A stretch of DNA of 64,000 nt from Plasmopara viticola (lineage: Eukaryota > Oomycota > Peronosporomycetes > Peronosporales > Peronosporaceae). Below the pieces are notes generated by a model. That model was not told the DNA's origin. It saw only the letters and a list, made by a program, of their open reading frames with translations, and searched no databases. The stretch's first letter is position 1, and each line of letters begins with the position of its first letter. The stretch covers positions 558,001-622,000 of the forward strand of contig MBPM02000035.1 of NCBI GenBank assembly GCA_001695595.3, read 5' to 3'. The translations under genes were made by a program, and so were the position numbers. Positions 35,482 through 47,899 of this stretch are shown here, piece by piece.

Positions 35482-36252
35482 ATGAAGACTTCTACCACCA
35501 TTTCTGCTGTTTGTATGGCGATTGCCGGTGTCGCTGTCAACGCTGAGCACACTTCGCGAGAGCTTATTTTAGGGGCGCTCCCCATTGAAAAGGGCACGAA
35601 GAAATATGTTGCCGGCCTTCGCTATTTTACCGATGAACACAGCTATTGCGGCGGTGTGTTGGTTGCCCCAAAATTCGTTGCCACCGTTAAAAAATGCGTC
35701 GAAAAACGGGTTCCAACCCACGTTACTTTAGGTACGGGTTTTCAAAACCAGACGTCGGATGGAGAGCGCATCGAAGTTGATTCAATTCACGTTCACCCCA
35801 AGTTCAACTACACACGTAATAGCTATAATTTTGTTCTGTTGAAACTGGCCGAACCGAGCAATTATTCAGCCATTTCTCTTCCTAGTGCAGCCGATGCGGA
35901 ATTTCTGGAAGACGTAATGGCAACGGCCTTGGGCTGGGGTATTCCTGATTTTCCCGGCCGCGACGGTCTATTGACTGTAAAAATGAAAGTCTGGGGCGGC
36001 AATTTCTGCCAATCATATAAGGAAGTCGATGAAACGAACATGTGCGCAGCCCGTGTCTCGAATGATACAAAACCGTGCATATATTATGGTGGTGGTCCAC
36101 TAATCAAGGAGCAGAAGAAAGGCGATGAGGATGACATTCTCTTTGGTCTGACCGTCTGGGGTGAAGGGTGCGGTGGCGATAATTCTCCGAATCTTTTTTC
36201 GCGTGTGACGTCCGCTGTCGAATGGTTTAAATTCATGTTTTCAAGCATTTAG
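35482..36252 (+). CDS. GIP-C: secreted inactive trypsin-like protein
   Basis: This 256-residue intronless GIP-family protein has a signal peptide of about 21 residues and the usual six Cys. All three triad positions are lost: the His site is Lys71 (VKKC), the Asp site is Asn116 (SYNFVL) and the Ser site is Gly203 (YYGGG). It is closest to GIP-B, and the two loci are inverted copies of each other over at least 3 kb. Sequons NQTS, NYTR, NYSA and NDTK suggest glycosylation of a secreted protein. It is followed within about 1 kb by the broken copy GIP-D in the same direction. Inhibition of host glucanase is inferred from the family; the sequence directly shows only the inactive S1 fold and the secretion signal. 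Confidence 0.85.
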   Translation: MKTSTTISAVCMAIAGVAVNAEHTSRELILGALPIEKGTKKYVAGLRYFTDEHSYCGGVLVAPKFVATVKKCVEKRVPTHVTLGTGFQNQTSDGERIEVDSIHVHPKFNYTRNSYNFVLLKLAEPSNYSAISLPSAADAEFLEDVMATALGWGIPDFPGRDGLLTVKMKVWGGNFCQSYKEVDETNMCAARVSNDTKPCIYYGGGPLIKEQKKGDEDDILFGLTVWGEGCGGDNSPNLFSRVTSAVEWFKFMFSSI

Positions 36253-36530
36253 TCGAGCTCACAAGCTATTCTTTCTAAAAGAGCATCTCTTGCTTCTTTT
36301 TTACATAAACTTTTTAAAAAGGTCGTTGTTGATACCCTTTCTTAGTTTTTTTTTTTCATCAATTTGAATATGGCTGAATAGCAGGTGGAGTCTTCCAAAG
36401 TCAAGAAGTATTTGTGATTTGTACTGAAGGTTGCTACTACTATTGGCTAAAATGCGTCAAGCCTATCAAGACCAGCCTCTGAAATCGAATGCTATGATGT
36501 GCACGATCGGGTCAGGTGTAGGCAATGCTT

Positions 36531-36660
36531 TCGCTGACAGCGTATGTCGTCTGGAACGCCTACTTGATAATGCAGCTACTAATTGGGTCCTCTTGCGAGA
36601 CCCTTTTCAAGAGACCAAATTAATTAATACTCAAACAGACTACAATTTTCCCAGCACACA
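36531..36660 (-). mobile_element. LTR fragment between GIP-C and GIP-D
   Basis: It corresponds to the outer end of the LTR seen at 62263-62390 (tcgctgacagcgtatgtcg onward). It is cut at about 36660, where the foldback arm upstream of GIP-D begins. This joint looks like the breakpoint of a tandem duplication. Confidence 0.5.
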
Positions 36661-36904
36661 AGAAGTCATATGATAGCAATAACTCATATGAGAGTGTCCT
36701 TAATTGCATAGGTGGGTAGCTGCTCCCCGATCTTCTTGCAGATCCTGTCATGTTCTTCATAGCGCGACCGAATCGATGAGAAGAGCGATCTTGCAACTCA
36801 ACTTACGAGCTTTAAGACGGCCAAGTCACTTTGTCTGACCAAGAGCGGAAGATGCTCTTCTCACTGACGATGAATGACAACGCGACAGAACCAATATCAA
36901 GATC

Positions 36905-37263
36905 AGAGAATAGCTATGTGTGGAACGGTGCTATCCCAACATTTATGGGGTAGTGTTCTCCAAGGAACAGTACCTATAATTGTGGCTCTTTTTTATGAAT
37001 TATTGCGAGGTCCACTTATTTCGTGCTTCAGTGGCTATACCAATGTAGAATATCAACGCAAACCTTTTACTATTGCACTGCCTATCTTGAACCCCTTTCA
37101 TGAGGTTCAGTGCAAAAAACTCGCACAAGGAGGCGTCAAACTATTTTTTGTTTTGCTAAATGGCGTCCGTAGTCTCGCAATTTTTGTTTGACACCGTCAT
37201 CTTGGCAATTTGGAATAATCCTTGTACTCCACAGCTTTCCAAGCCGCAATAGTGAACGACCTA
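36905..37263 (+). promoter_or_regulatory. 5' flank of GIP-D
   Basis: This is a diverged counterpart of the other GIP 5' flanks, with small deletions and a degenerated ggaacggtac unit. Confidence 0.4.
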
Positions 37264-38048
37264 ATGAAGATTTCTACCACCATTGCTGCTGTTTGTATGG
37301 CGATTGCCGGGGTCGCTGTCAACGCTGAGCACATTTCGTGGAGCTTATGTGGGGGCGCACCCCTATAAACTGGGTACGGAGAAGTATACCGTCGGCCTTC
37401 GCGAGACCATCGATGGTTACAGCTATTGCGGCGGTGTGTTGGTTGCCCCTAAATTCGTTGCCACCGTCAAATCATGCGTCGAAGGATCGAAACCAACGTT
37501 CGTTTTAGTACGCACTACTTAAATCAGACGATGGATGGATAGCAGATTTTAGTCGCGTCAGTTCACGTCCACCCCTACTATAGGTCCTATAAGCGCTATA
37601 ACTTCGTCTTGTTAGAGCTAACCAACCGAGCAAGTTCAAACCCATCTCCCTTCCCAAAGCAGACGATTAGGATATTAAGACTGGCATGATGGCAACGGCC
37701 CTCGGCTGGGATGAGCCTGGTGTTTCCAGCTCTGACGTTCTATTAGGTGTAAAGTTGGAAGTCGTGGGCAAAGGTCTTTGCAGAGACATAGAGGGTTACG
37801 ATGAAACAAACTTGTGCGCAGGCGGTTCCACGTGGAAAGACCCGTGCATTTATTATGGTGGTGGTCCACTAGTCAAGGAGCAGAAAGAAGGCGATATGGA
37901 TGACATTCTCATTGGTCTGAATATCTGGGAAAGTGGGTGCGACCTCGAAGGAGAATTGAGCTATTTCTCGCGCGTGTCGGCCGCTGTCCAATGGATCAAC
38001 TCTATGAATTCAAGCATTCAAATGAGCTTACAAGCTATGGCTCTTTAA
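37264..38048 (+). pseudogene. GIP-D: frameshifted GIP copy
   Basis: The start and signal peptide are conserved. A deletion just after the signal peptide, a lost base near 37510, a TAG in the DGEQI region (about 37540) and a lost base near 37622 break the frame. The 3' part (37686-38048) is open and keeps GWD (for GWG), the paired Cys and YYGGG, so the Ser site is Gly. The His site is Ser, as in GIP-A, and the Asp site is Asn, as in GIP-C. The usual stop codon has mutated, adding about ten codons. It combines features of the A and B/C groups. Some indels could be sequencing errors, but the TAG and the lost stop are substitutions. Confidence 0.75.
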
Positions 38049-38293
38049 ACGAGCGTCGTCTGATCCTTTTCTACTTAAACTCTTCAACATGTTCATTGTT
38101 AATAACCTTTATATTTATTATACAAAATTTGTCTATCTCATCAAGTTTGAGCCTTAATTAGTTGGCTGATTTGCATTTGGTGAGAATTGGGAAGCCTTCC
38201 AAAGTCAAAAAGTCATATCGGAGGGCGCTACGATTAGTGCGTTAAGCATGAAGAACCAAAAGCACAATTGAGGTCAGGTGCAGACAATGCTTT

Positions 38294-38940
38294 TGCTGAC
38301 AGCGTATGTTGTATGGAACGCCTGATAGGCTAACTACTACTTGGGTTCTCTTGCGATACCCTTAGTAAGAGACCAAATTGATTAATTCTCAAACAGACGA
38401 AAATTTTTCCGATGCTTTACTGCACTATTCCTTGTTTTGTGTTTCAACCATTGGATTAGATGAAAGAAACAAAATTTGTACAATTGATATGATTGTTCAC
38501 AATCAACAAGTTAAAAGAATTACGTAAAGAAGGCGCAGTGATCACAAAGTCAGTGCTTGTAAGCTCGTCTCTCAGTCGCGGAAGAAGCTAGGTAAAGTCG
38601 GCCAAATAAAGATGATGAGGCGCCGGGGGGGCAAAGTCGTAGAAAGGGGAGTATTTGGCGCTCAAAGCAATTTGAGAAGTGATATCAAATGAAAGCCCTT
38701 ACGACTTGTTTTCTTGCTACAGCCTAATTGGTGTACCATCCTAAGGCTATCATTTTTCTTTATTTTATCTGGCTTTTACTCATCCTGAATTACTTTCGGC
38801 GAATGCGGTCTCTTGAATGATTATGACTATGAGACATCTGGAACTGCCTTCTGGTCGAAAACTGTACAATCGCCTATTCCTGTGGATAGTACTGATGCGT
38901 ATCTATCTTGGTTAATAACCTCCCCTTAAAAGGTGCCGAC
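38294..38940 (-). mobile_element. Gypsy LTR remnant next to GIP-D
   Basis: It is homologous to 4014-5084, with the agagaccaaat block, the antisense reading-frame block (38520-38700) and the tgtggatagta block. The start hairpin is missing. It separates GIP-D from gypsy G4. Confidence 0.5.
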
Positions 38941-40100
38941 TTTGATAGATAGAGCTCATCTTTTTGAACTTCAGTAGAGGTCGATGTGTCCAGAAATTTG
39001 CTATAGATTTTTCACGGGCTCCCAAGTCGCCTCCTTCTTGGTTTCACCAAGCCACCAAACTTTGTACTGTATGCTGCCCTTATACTTACGATGTCAATAA
39101 CGTCTTCGACGAATTGTCCTCGTGGCATTGTCAGCCTGACCTTATTCATCTTTTATCGACACTTGAGGGCTTACGACACGGCTTTAACGATAAAGTGTGA
39201 AACACTGGGTGCAGCCTCAATCCCTTTGATAATACCAACTCATAAGAATCTCGCAAAACTTCCTTGACGATCGGAATGGGCCAATATATCTCGGTGCGAG
39301 TTTCTTCGACTGAGCAACATTTTTGTGACGGACATCCAAATTCTTGCCGTCCAAAAGCACCATATCGCCAACTTAAAAGTCTTTGACAAGTCTATTCTTG
39401 TCATGATAGTGCTTCATGCGCTATTGTGCTTCGCTCATCTGGTTCTGTGCAACCTCAAGAAACCTTTTTTGACGTAGTAGAAACTCTTGTGCTGAATTTT
39501 ACAAGTATGAAATTCTGAATCGGATGCCACATCATCCGGCATATAAATAATATAGCTTCGAACGGTGACATTTTAATTGTAGAGTGTACGCGTCGATTAA
39601 AGACTATCTCAGTCACTACTAAAACGATTAGTTCTTTCCGTTTGTCCATTCGTTTGTGGCCTAAAGGCCAAAACCAAATTGTGTTGCGTTCCCACAGCAA
39701 GCACGATTGCTTGCCAAAGCTTTGATGAGAGGTTCGTGTCTCGGTCAGACACAATGGTCTTCGATATGCCATGGTCTTCACATATATCATCATAAAGACC
39801 TTTGCAATTTCTGCAGATCGTCCGTTGTCTTTGGAGCGATGTAATATCAATAGCTCAATGTTATCGCCATTTTTTATTATCGACGACAGTCCTTTTTCTT
39901 CTTTTTGCCTTCTGATGCGACAAGAAACTCAATGTGCTCGTTATCCGATTGCAGTAAAGCTTGTGCTTGAGTTTACATCTGGGCGTGATATTGCTGTTGT
40001 TACTAAGAAAGATAAAGCAGTAATCGTTGCATTAACAGTGTATTTTGTTCCATCGCTGCAGATGGAGTGAAGCTAGACTGGAAGTTGCACCTTGTGAGCC
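38941..40100 (-). pseudogene. Gypsy remnant G4: gag-to-integrase deletion derivative
   Basis: The minus strand shows a gag-like segment (about 40080-39890) joined directly to an integrase core with the equivalents of VSDRDTN (about 39750), FRPQT (about 39660) and VHSTIKMSPFEA (about 39570-39605). The domain that follows resembles FKLAIWCFWTAR (about 39370) and leads to a chromodomain-like end. Protease, RT and RNase H are absent, and the joint is the same as in G2 (10580-11994). Many frameshifts are present. Confidence 0.65.
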
Positions 40101-40327
40101 ACAAAGAATCGTCGCATCTCACGAACTCACGTTGACCGCTAATTTTTAGTGCCGTCGAAAGTACTTTTCCGCTTTATCGACGAGGTCTTCGGCTCAAAGA
40201 TTGTCACTCAGCCATACGACTTTTAATACACTTAATTAAGCCGCAAAATAAAATTATCAGCCTACCTTTTTCGTACAAATGGATAAAGCAGTCAAATGAA
40301 CCATTAACGTTTGCCAAATATGAAGTT

Positions 40328-40690
40328 ATGTTATTCGATGTAGAGACAAGCTCCAGACGCCTGAGTGCTTGCACTCCAGAATTTTGTCTGGACGAAATCC
40401 AGCTGTTTCACTGGTTTCAACCACAACTTCTTTTGAACCTTGTCGAGATTTTTGTTACGGTCCGTCAATATTATAGCGGCTTTTATAAACGGATCTTTAG
40501 GTTTATACGTCTTTTGGCACAATGTGGCCGAACAAAACAGCTCAGTAGAACGAACGTAGGTCAAGCAAAGCCAAGCGGTAAGTACTCGGCAGTTATTTTT
40601 CGCGTTTTTTAGCAGCGGAACAGGAATTTACCACAAGGCAAAAGCAACAAGCCACAGACCAACCGCAGAGATCCAATTATCTTTTCCCTA
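40328..40690 (+). pseudogene. Gypsy gag fragment, head-to-head with G4
   Basis: It is homologous, in inverted orientation, to the gag start of G1 (about 10080-10490), with RTNVGQAKPSGKYS readable. The same divergent arrangement of two gypsy heads is seen at 10300-10960, so the arrangement itself was duplicated. Confidence 0.5.
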
Positions 40691-40893
40691 CTCCACTAAT
40701 CAACCGTTAGATGATACGTTTGTACTGGAAAGAATGTTCTTCGTAATTCAGCATTCTCCACTGTTTGCCTTGCACCAATTGTCACAAATTGACTCGCTTT
40801 TTACTGTGTAAATGCTTGACTTGAGCCCTTAAGCTTGACACGACAAGAACTACTATATAACAAAGTCACGGAGAAAGCTTCTTGTATGATTGA

Positions 40894-41230
40894 TTAGTCA
40901 TCCACGCCAAACAGGTCCATTACATTTGTAAAAATATGGTTTCGGGGTCTGCGGTCAATTCTAATGTCAAGACGTCCAAGATCTTTCATTTTAAATTTGA
41001 TTATTAAAATTGTCATGAGATGCCGAACCTGCTTCTCGCTGGGGTTAGCAACGAGACTATTATCGCCAAAGATGCAAATAGATAGTTTACAGCCAGCAAA
41101 TGACTTGCGGTACGCCGTTGGCTCACAGCCAAAGCATCGAATCAAGTGTTAAAGCTTGTCAAAGTCCGTACAATGCGATTAAGCAGCCAAAACTTGTACC
41201 ATCTAAGATGACGTGGCAGTAGCACGCATG
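40894..41230 (-). pseudogene. Copia reverse transcriptase fragment
   Basis: The minus strand reads through the copia RT region after the active site: GDNSLVANPSEKQVRHL and KFKMKDLG, with the YVDD motif degenerated. It is not from the 26-30 kb element, whose equivalent reads AFKMKELG. The flanks are decayed. Confidence 0.55.
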
Positions 41231-41389
41231 GCTAAGTTTTTTTTGCTACGCTTTCCGCATTGTTCCTGTCTCCTATTGTCATCCGATGGTGCCTTGATAG
41301 CGTCGTCCGGGAGGTCAATGTCCTTCGAGTACATTGTAAATAGGAATATTGAGCCGGTGAAAAGTATGGCGGCTGGTCAGATATAGCTC

Positions 41390-41835
41390 CTTTGCTTGTT
41401 ATGTGCGTAGCACATTAGCGAAGGAAGCTTTTTGGAGGGTCGGTTGTCAACTAAGGCTCGAGCGACGAGCGGGATCAGCGTACAAGGAGTATGTCTCACC
41501 TGAGGCAAAATGTTGGATGGGGAGCTAGTAATGACATTTGTCTTGCTACAGCCTGAACAGTGACTCTTAGCCATCTATTGCTATCATCCTGGAGCCTTTC
41601 GTTCTCCTATGCCTCATCTGGAACTTTACAACTCTTGGATGATTTTTGATCGATACGGTCTCTATACTTCTGATGATTTTGGGAGGTCTGTATGCAAAAA
41701 TATCACCTTCTTTGTCTAAATCTCTGCAGCCATGGATTCTTTTAGGCACTGCTAACGCATGTAAATTTGAGATATTGTAAATGCGGCGTGAATGTTTTTG
41801 CCGAACAACCTGCTGGTGATGACAGCTACGTCACA
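41390..41835 (-). mobile_element. Solo gypsy LTR remnant
   Basis: It begins at about 41835 on the minus strand with tgtgacgtagctgtcatcac, including a weakened start hairpin. It carries the tcagccatct-like and ggaactgtc-like blocks of the LTR family. No adjoining internal region was recognised. Confidence 0.45.
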
Positions 41836-44800
41836 ATGGAAGGAACATCGACCCCTGAGGTACTAGTCAATATTATGTAGCGTGGCAACAGCGAAGAGTA
41901 AATATTCGCAGTGATGAACACGGCAAAAATATTGAGCGTAATGAAATGAAAGAAAGTGATATATGATCGAGGATCAGACCCATAGCATTTTCTAGCGTCC
42001 GGGTATCGCATACATGACCGAGGCAAAGGAACTTTTCGTAAAGCACACCACCAGAAAGTATCAAAGCGTATGTTAGCTGGTGAAATGTGTGGGTGGTCAT
42101 CGGATATGTTTGAAAAGGCAAGTTTATTGATGTGCCCCGTATCAATTGGTTGAGACTCAGTAATAGATATGCCAACAGCGAAAGCAACATTACATTGTAC
42201 AAAAATGTTTGCCAATGTCTTTAACAAGAAATTGACATCATCGGTTGATTAAACAAAAGCAGAAGGTGACAGCTTACTAGTGCTATTTGTAAAGAATTTG
42301 GGGTTGGGTGTCGCTAAACTTAATCTAACAGCGGCAAAACCGTTTCGGGTAAGGGATCCCTGCTACGATTACCGGTCTCTCGTAATTTTCTGCATCATTT
42401 ATCAAATAGACCCTATAGCACACTTTGATAATTAAGACTTTGTCACCTGTGCTTAAAAAATTATTTGACCCGCTCGTGAAAGTACTATAGACAGTGAATA
42501 CATGTCGCAATAGATAACCGATAGACTTCTCCGGAAATGAATTTAGTATGCGACGTGTCTGTGGGAATTTCCAAGGCATACTATTTTTTAAGACCATCAA
42601 GATATAGCAGAATGTGCTCAACCTTTCACTACAGCTCTTTGTGATTTAGGAAACGCCACAATGAAGATGATTATGCGCAAGGTTCTTCGCTGTTGCCGAG
42701 CTCTGTTGTCTTGATGACGTCTGCAATCTCGGAAGTAGACGAATGTGAAATCTGCGCACAATCACTTTTGCTGGGGTGGTGTAGCTCTGTTGTTTACCAC
42801 ATAATAGTACTCGGACCTGACTCTTGACGATATACAGTCAGCATGCCGTGCAGAATTTGGAAGAAAGACGAATGTAAAGTTGCCAGAAATATTGAGGTGC
42901 CATTCGACTTAGGAGTAGGTAAAGTGGAGTGAATGTTCATAACAGTGTTTCTTGGATTTTCTTGGGTTTAGATCTTGATGATCAAGTAATGCAAGAAGGT
43001 CATGCTAGTCGATCGAAATCTGATGCTGGATAGTCATTCATCGTCACAGAGTATCAACAGCTGATATTGCTCATAACAGTGGCAATTTCATCATTCAAAG
43101 CATACTACAAGCGCTAAAACAGAGTAATAGTATTAAGGTGGGCTGATAGATTTAAAGAGCCCTTAGCTGATTGAAAACGTCAGTGCAATCACCAGATGGA
43201 TACATTTTGCGTTTTGGGATAGAATGATTCGTGTTCTCTGATCTTTGTTAGCCATAAGTGAAATCACAACGAGCAGTAGAGGCAGCAATGTAAATGTCAC
43301 GAGGCAAAAGCAATTCAAGAATGCTTCTAGTCTCGCTGCGCATCATCAACTTTTCGATAGCAGCAGGTGGTGCCAAAAATGAAAAATAGAGGCAACTATG
43401 GTCGAATCGAACGAGCTTGGTAAAATTCTAAGACCATCAAGCTAGCAAAGGTGGTTGATCTGAAGTAATAGAGTAGGTGCCAAGTACCAGCAGTTGTGTT
43501 GTTTCAAACATGGTGTGTATGGTAGTCTTTCTTGCTGCTTGCATGTGGCAATAAAGCATGCGTGAAAGAAGTCTATAAGTGGCGACGTGTCAGCTCTGAC
43601 AAGTTTTTAAAATGATTTCCTAATTTATGCTAGCTCAGAAACTGATAGTGACGCCGCGTCAGATACGTTAATCTCCTTGACCGTACAGAAGGCTGCAAAC
43701 TTACACTGCTCGAGCAACAACACCTATGTTGACATCCAAAGCGGATAATCAAGGGGTGATGTGCTTTAAACACGATGTAGCGATGAATCTTTGAATTGCG
43801 AATTCATAATCAGATGGTAGCATGGTGCCTCGACTTTGAAGTCGCGCTTGAAGTAACGACTCGCAACGCCGCACGATATTTCGCAATCATCAGCATTACA
43901 CACATACCACTTTAGTTACGCTTTGTCTCGGTGATTCCTATGATTCACAATCAAATTCACCAATATAGTTCACGATTGTTGTACACGTTGGTGGGATGAT
44001 TCGGACAGCGAAATTATTACAACACTTTGTAGTCCGAAAAGCTTGGATTTGAAAAGCATTTCTATGGCATGTTTCGCTTGGTCTTATTCAAGAAGGATAC
44101 GGGCAGACACCATTTTGTGTGGTGAAGCGCTTGAACATATCGAAAGTTTTCCTAATAGCTGGGATATGACTCCAAGGGTAATGGCTGAAACCTATTAGTA
44201 CAAGGGACAATTGTTGGAATAATTGGATCTATTATAAGTATACTCATTCGAATATGTAATCAAATATCTAGTATGATTTGCGTATATCAATGCCGTCAAA
44301 ATGGCAGGAAGATCGAAGATCCGAGCTACTTTAATGACCTCAAGTAATACACAAAGACGATTCCAGGGCATGATCGGAATTGCTTAATCGACAACGCTCC
44401 AATGCCTCAAGTAATGGGTCAGCCGTACTTTGCTTGCGAACAGGATCGCGGCGCAGCAAGTTAAATTTGCCTGACCAGAAAGACAGGTAATCTGATCAAG
44501 CGCGACGTCTGAATGCTACACATCGCACGTGACTAAAGACACGATTGTTTTTTGCACATACTTCCCTACCATTCCTTAAATTAGCAATGAATTAACGAAA
44601 ACAAGTATAAGCACATGAATAGATTCAATTATTTTTTATACGAACGCAGCCGATTTAAGTGTGACGAAAAGCACTTTGGCCTGCGCGTAGACCTTACACT
44701 ACGGATCCACAGACCACGCCGGGCCGAAATTCTCAACTTGTCATTAGGCCTTATCGGCGATAGAGGGTGTCGATTGAGTTGATGTTGATGCTGCAAGTCA

Positions 44801-46337
44801 TAGAGACAGGATTCATGTGCTTTCGAGAGATTGGAACCTGGTGTGGGGCGATGGCGTCTTTCAGTGTGCTGGAAGCGTGCGCAATTCGCTTCAACCGTAC
44901 CTTTCTTCTTGCACATAGATGACCTCGAGTAAGAATAATTGCTTTCACGCACACACGCGCCTTGCGCCGGCGTTCGAGAAGCTTAATGACTGTTTGCATT
45001 TGGTATTAAGGAGGAGCCATCGTCACACCACGCAAACTTTGAGACGAGCTCTCGTGGAGAGCATATTTATAAGCCGGAAGCTCTGTATGAATCATTTTAT
45101 GAAGGACATCCGCAAGCTCGCAGAAAATCTCGTACACTTGATTTTCAAGTTTGCGGAGTGTTATTCATGATATCGCAGACTTTGGCTTGAAGCTCTCCAG
45201 TCGTGATAGAATCTCTTCATTGGCGAATTCGTTTACAGCTTCGGTGAGGACCCTACGTCACTTGTCTGTAGTCTAAAGGGAAAGCATCCACGATAGACTT
45301 GAAAACGCGTAAGCAACATAGTGTCACAAGGCGGACGTGCTACTGTTGTCCGAATTGCACCACTGTGCACGTGTGTCACCACGTGGATCATATACGATAG
45401 CATTGTCTAGCTCTGTGTTTATGAGCAGTGTGTGGCGGCTATCGCACTGCTTCTTTTTCTAATGGCTCGAATATGAGCTAGCTCGGCGGATCACTATCGC
45501 TAGACAGTAAATCACGCTCTAAAAAAAGTTGGATAAAGCGTGTCAATAGCTAGCGGGTTATTCACTCGAAGCGAGAGAATAAGCTTGATCGCGGCATTGC
45601 GCAGTAGCCTCTGCTCGATCACTCTTTCTCCATGCAGAACTCCCTGCTTGATTCCCATATGCTCAATTGAAAGCCTCTTCCCAACATTCCACAGCGTAAA
45701 ATTCTGGTTCGACCGACTACCGCTTCCTAACGCAGGTTCTATTGCTCTTCCTTCAGCTTCATTTCAATTTTTTTGGCTTTCTCGTCTCGTATGTTGGAAA
45801 TCCTTGTTTATTAGTATTTGTAGCACAAGCACCTTTAATTGACCAGCTCAGTTGTCGAAAGCCCTTGCTCGACCACGATTCTGTAACATGTGACCCCCTG
45901 TCCAATTAATGTCTTCCGGTGCTGGAAAACCATTTGATCGGCGACGTAATATTACTCGCCGCGTCGATACGACCGTTAAGTTGTCCAATATGCAGAGCAA
46001 GTCATGTTCAGATGGCCATTGCTCTTCCGAAGCACAGTCCTTACTGTGAAAATATTGTCGATCAATACGATGTGAGGACGCTTTACAGTCGATGACTAGC
46101 TGACACCGAGCCAACTATGAAATACCCATAAATGCACAATATCGATCGATGGCTCAAAAGTCGTTGCTGCTGCTGAATGTTTCATAAGTGAAAACTCTCG
46201 TCGCGGAACGCAGTGTGGATGACCGTCGGCAAGTTTAACGCTGAGATTGCCAAATGGTTATCAACCGGAATTTTAGATGGAAGTTTAAACACAGTTTACG
46301 CGGGTACGAAGCAGTTCGTCGCAATTTAGGCCAAGGG
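41836..46337. other. Anonymous sequence, no recognised gene
   Basis: There are several open frames of 80-130 codons on both strands (for example 41826-42227, 42325-42621 and 44629-44952, all minus). None has a domain, signal peptide or effector motif (such as RXLR) that I recognise. Much of it is likely decayed transposon sequence. Confidence 0.4.
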
Positions 46338-46570
46338 AGGTGCTCAGCCGTACAACTTTTTTGTAAGGCTGGACTTCTCAGCGCCTGTCGTGTAACCTAT
46401 TGAAATCTCAATAAGAGTCTCAAAAATAAAAACGAAACTGTTTTGAATTTTTTCTACAGCCCAAGCTTCTTGTACAGATGAATGATGTAATTAAATAAGT
46501 CTTAAATTTTTCAAAGATTGCTGCATGCGACATTGAGGCTTGTAGTGATGTCTTGAGCCAAGCTTCTGGC
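46338..46570 (-). pseudogene. Isolated gypsy gag fragment
   Basis: This 233-bp stretch matches about 9696-9930 (ggtgctcagccgtacaac through caagcttctggcg) with scattered differences. It is cut off at both ends. Confidence 0.6.
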
Positions 46571-47886
46571 GTACCCGCAGTTGTCGCCGGGCATCGTCGT
46601 CATGAAGGCGAAAATACAACTTGTCTTAAATTACGTTTCGAACAAAATATGTTTTGCGTAAATCGCGTCTAGAAGGTCAACTTGGCAGGGGAGCGGTGAG
46701 CCTCCATCCCGCTAGTAAGACGCCTGATTCAGAACCTCAGGCTACTTTTTAGCAGCCTGGAAAAGCTGAAAGGTCAGTCACCATGGGCCATGGTGCACGA
46801 CACACGACCGCACAATGACCGGGATCCTCACATTGAAGCAAAAGATTGACGGCCTTATCCGACGTAATCACCATAGCTGAGGTTTAAATGAAGCTACCAG
46901 CGTTGATTGCGGTCGAGGAACATAAGCGTCCAATTCAAAGCTCTTGCGTATCAAGGTAGTCTTCGCGAAGCCAAGAGGCGAGAGCTCTCTCGATCAAATT
47001 GAGTTCGTCTCAAGTGAGGCAGTACCATCGTGTATGCTGAAAACAAAGCTGTAGTCGAGTCTTTTGGTATTGAATGATCACACGATAAGAGATGACAAGT
47101 CTTTTAAGCATACTCGCGCAAATTTAACCTCCTCTCTTAGGTGCGAAAACCAGCATTCGAGCACAATCGGCTCAATTGTGAGCAGAAGATGAGACAAGAT
47201 TGTATTCAGCGCGAAAAAACTCTGTGCATGAACATTAAGTTTGCCGTACGGCCAATTTTTGGTCTACCTGATAGCAAAAAAATATTCTTCCTGACAACTT
47301 TTCGGCTTAAAGGGTAGCGATGGCGATAAAACCTGTTTAGTGGTTGTCGGCCAAGACCGACGCCAAAATTTGTGAATGTTCTGCTTTAATTGCATCAATC
47401 ATGGACGGACGCGAAGGTTTTAACAATTAGAATGCGAATGCTCTGGCATTGTCAACCTCAGCATTATCGCGATACTCCGAGGCGGCATGGATTTGTTCAC
47501 TCAACGTACGGACGGTGTAGAAATACCGTGTGTTACGGTCGTCCTTGGCGCTTCATAAGTCTGCTTTTAGCGCATTGCAATATCGACCACGGGACGGACA
47601 ACAACGTGTTACCAGGTTTTACGGCCTAAGCGATTTCACCACTTAAACTTATACTAAGTATGCGGAAGTGATATAGTACAACCACGTTCTTGGGACAAGA
47701 AATTGACAATTGCACAGGAGTGTTCGAATTAATGCAGCGCTCATGAGTCCAGAGGGGGCTCGCTGTATGTGCGTCGAGTAGATCGTGGTGGTGGAAGCAT
47801 TAACACGTGAGCACTTGATGCTGCTATCACCAATAAATGGCCATGTAAAGCTCCTTCTTCTACATAAGAAAGAGATACGATATAGC
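46571..47886. other. No recognised gene
   Basis: No domain was identified, and the frame 47390-47629 (+) shows nothing I recognise. Just beyond lies the left target duplication of the LINE. Confidence 0.4.
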
Positions 47887-47899
47887 AGGAGTATACAGT

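Noticed and set aside
44629..44952. 107-codon open frame as a possible secreted effector
   Set aside because: No convincing signal peptide, no RXLR-type motif, and a large overlap with another frame on the same strand.
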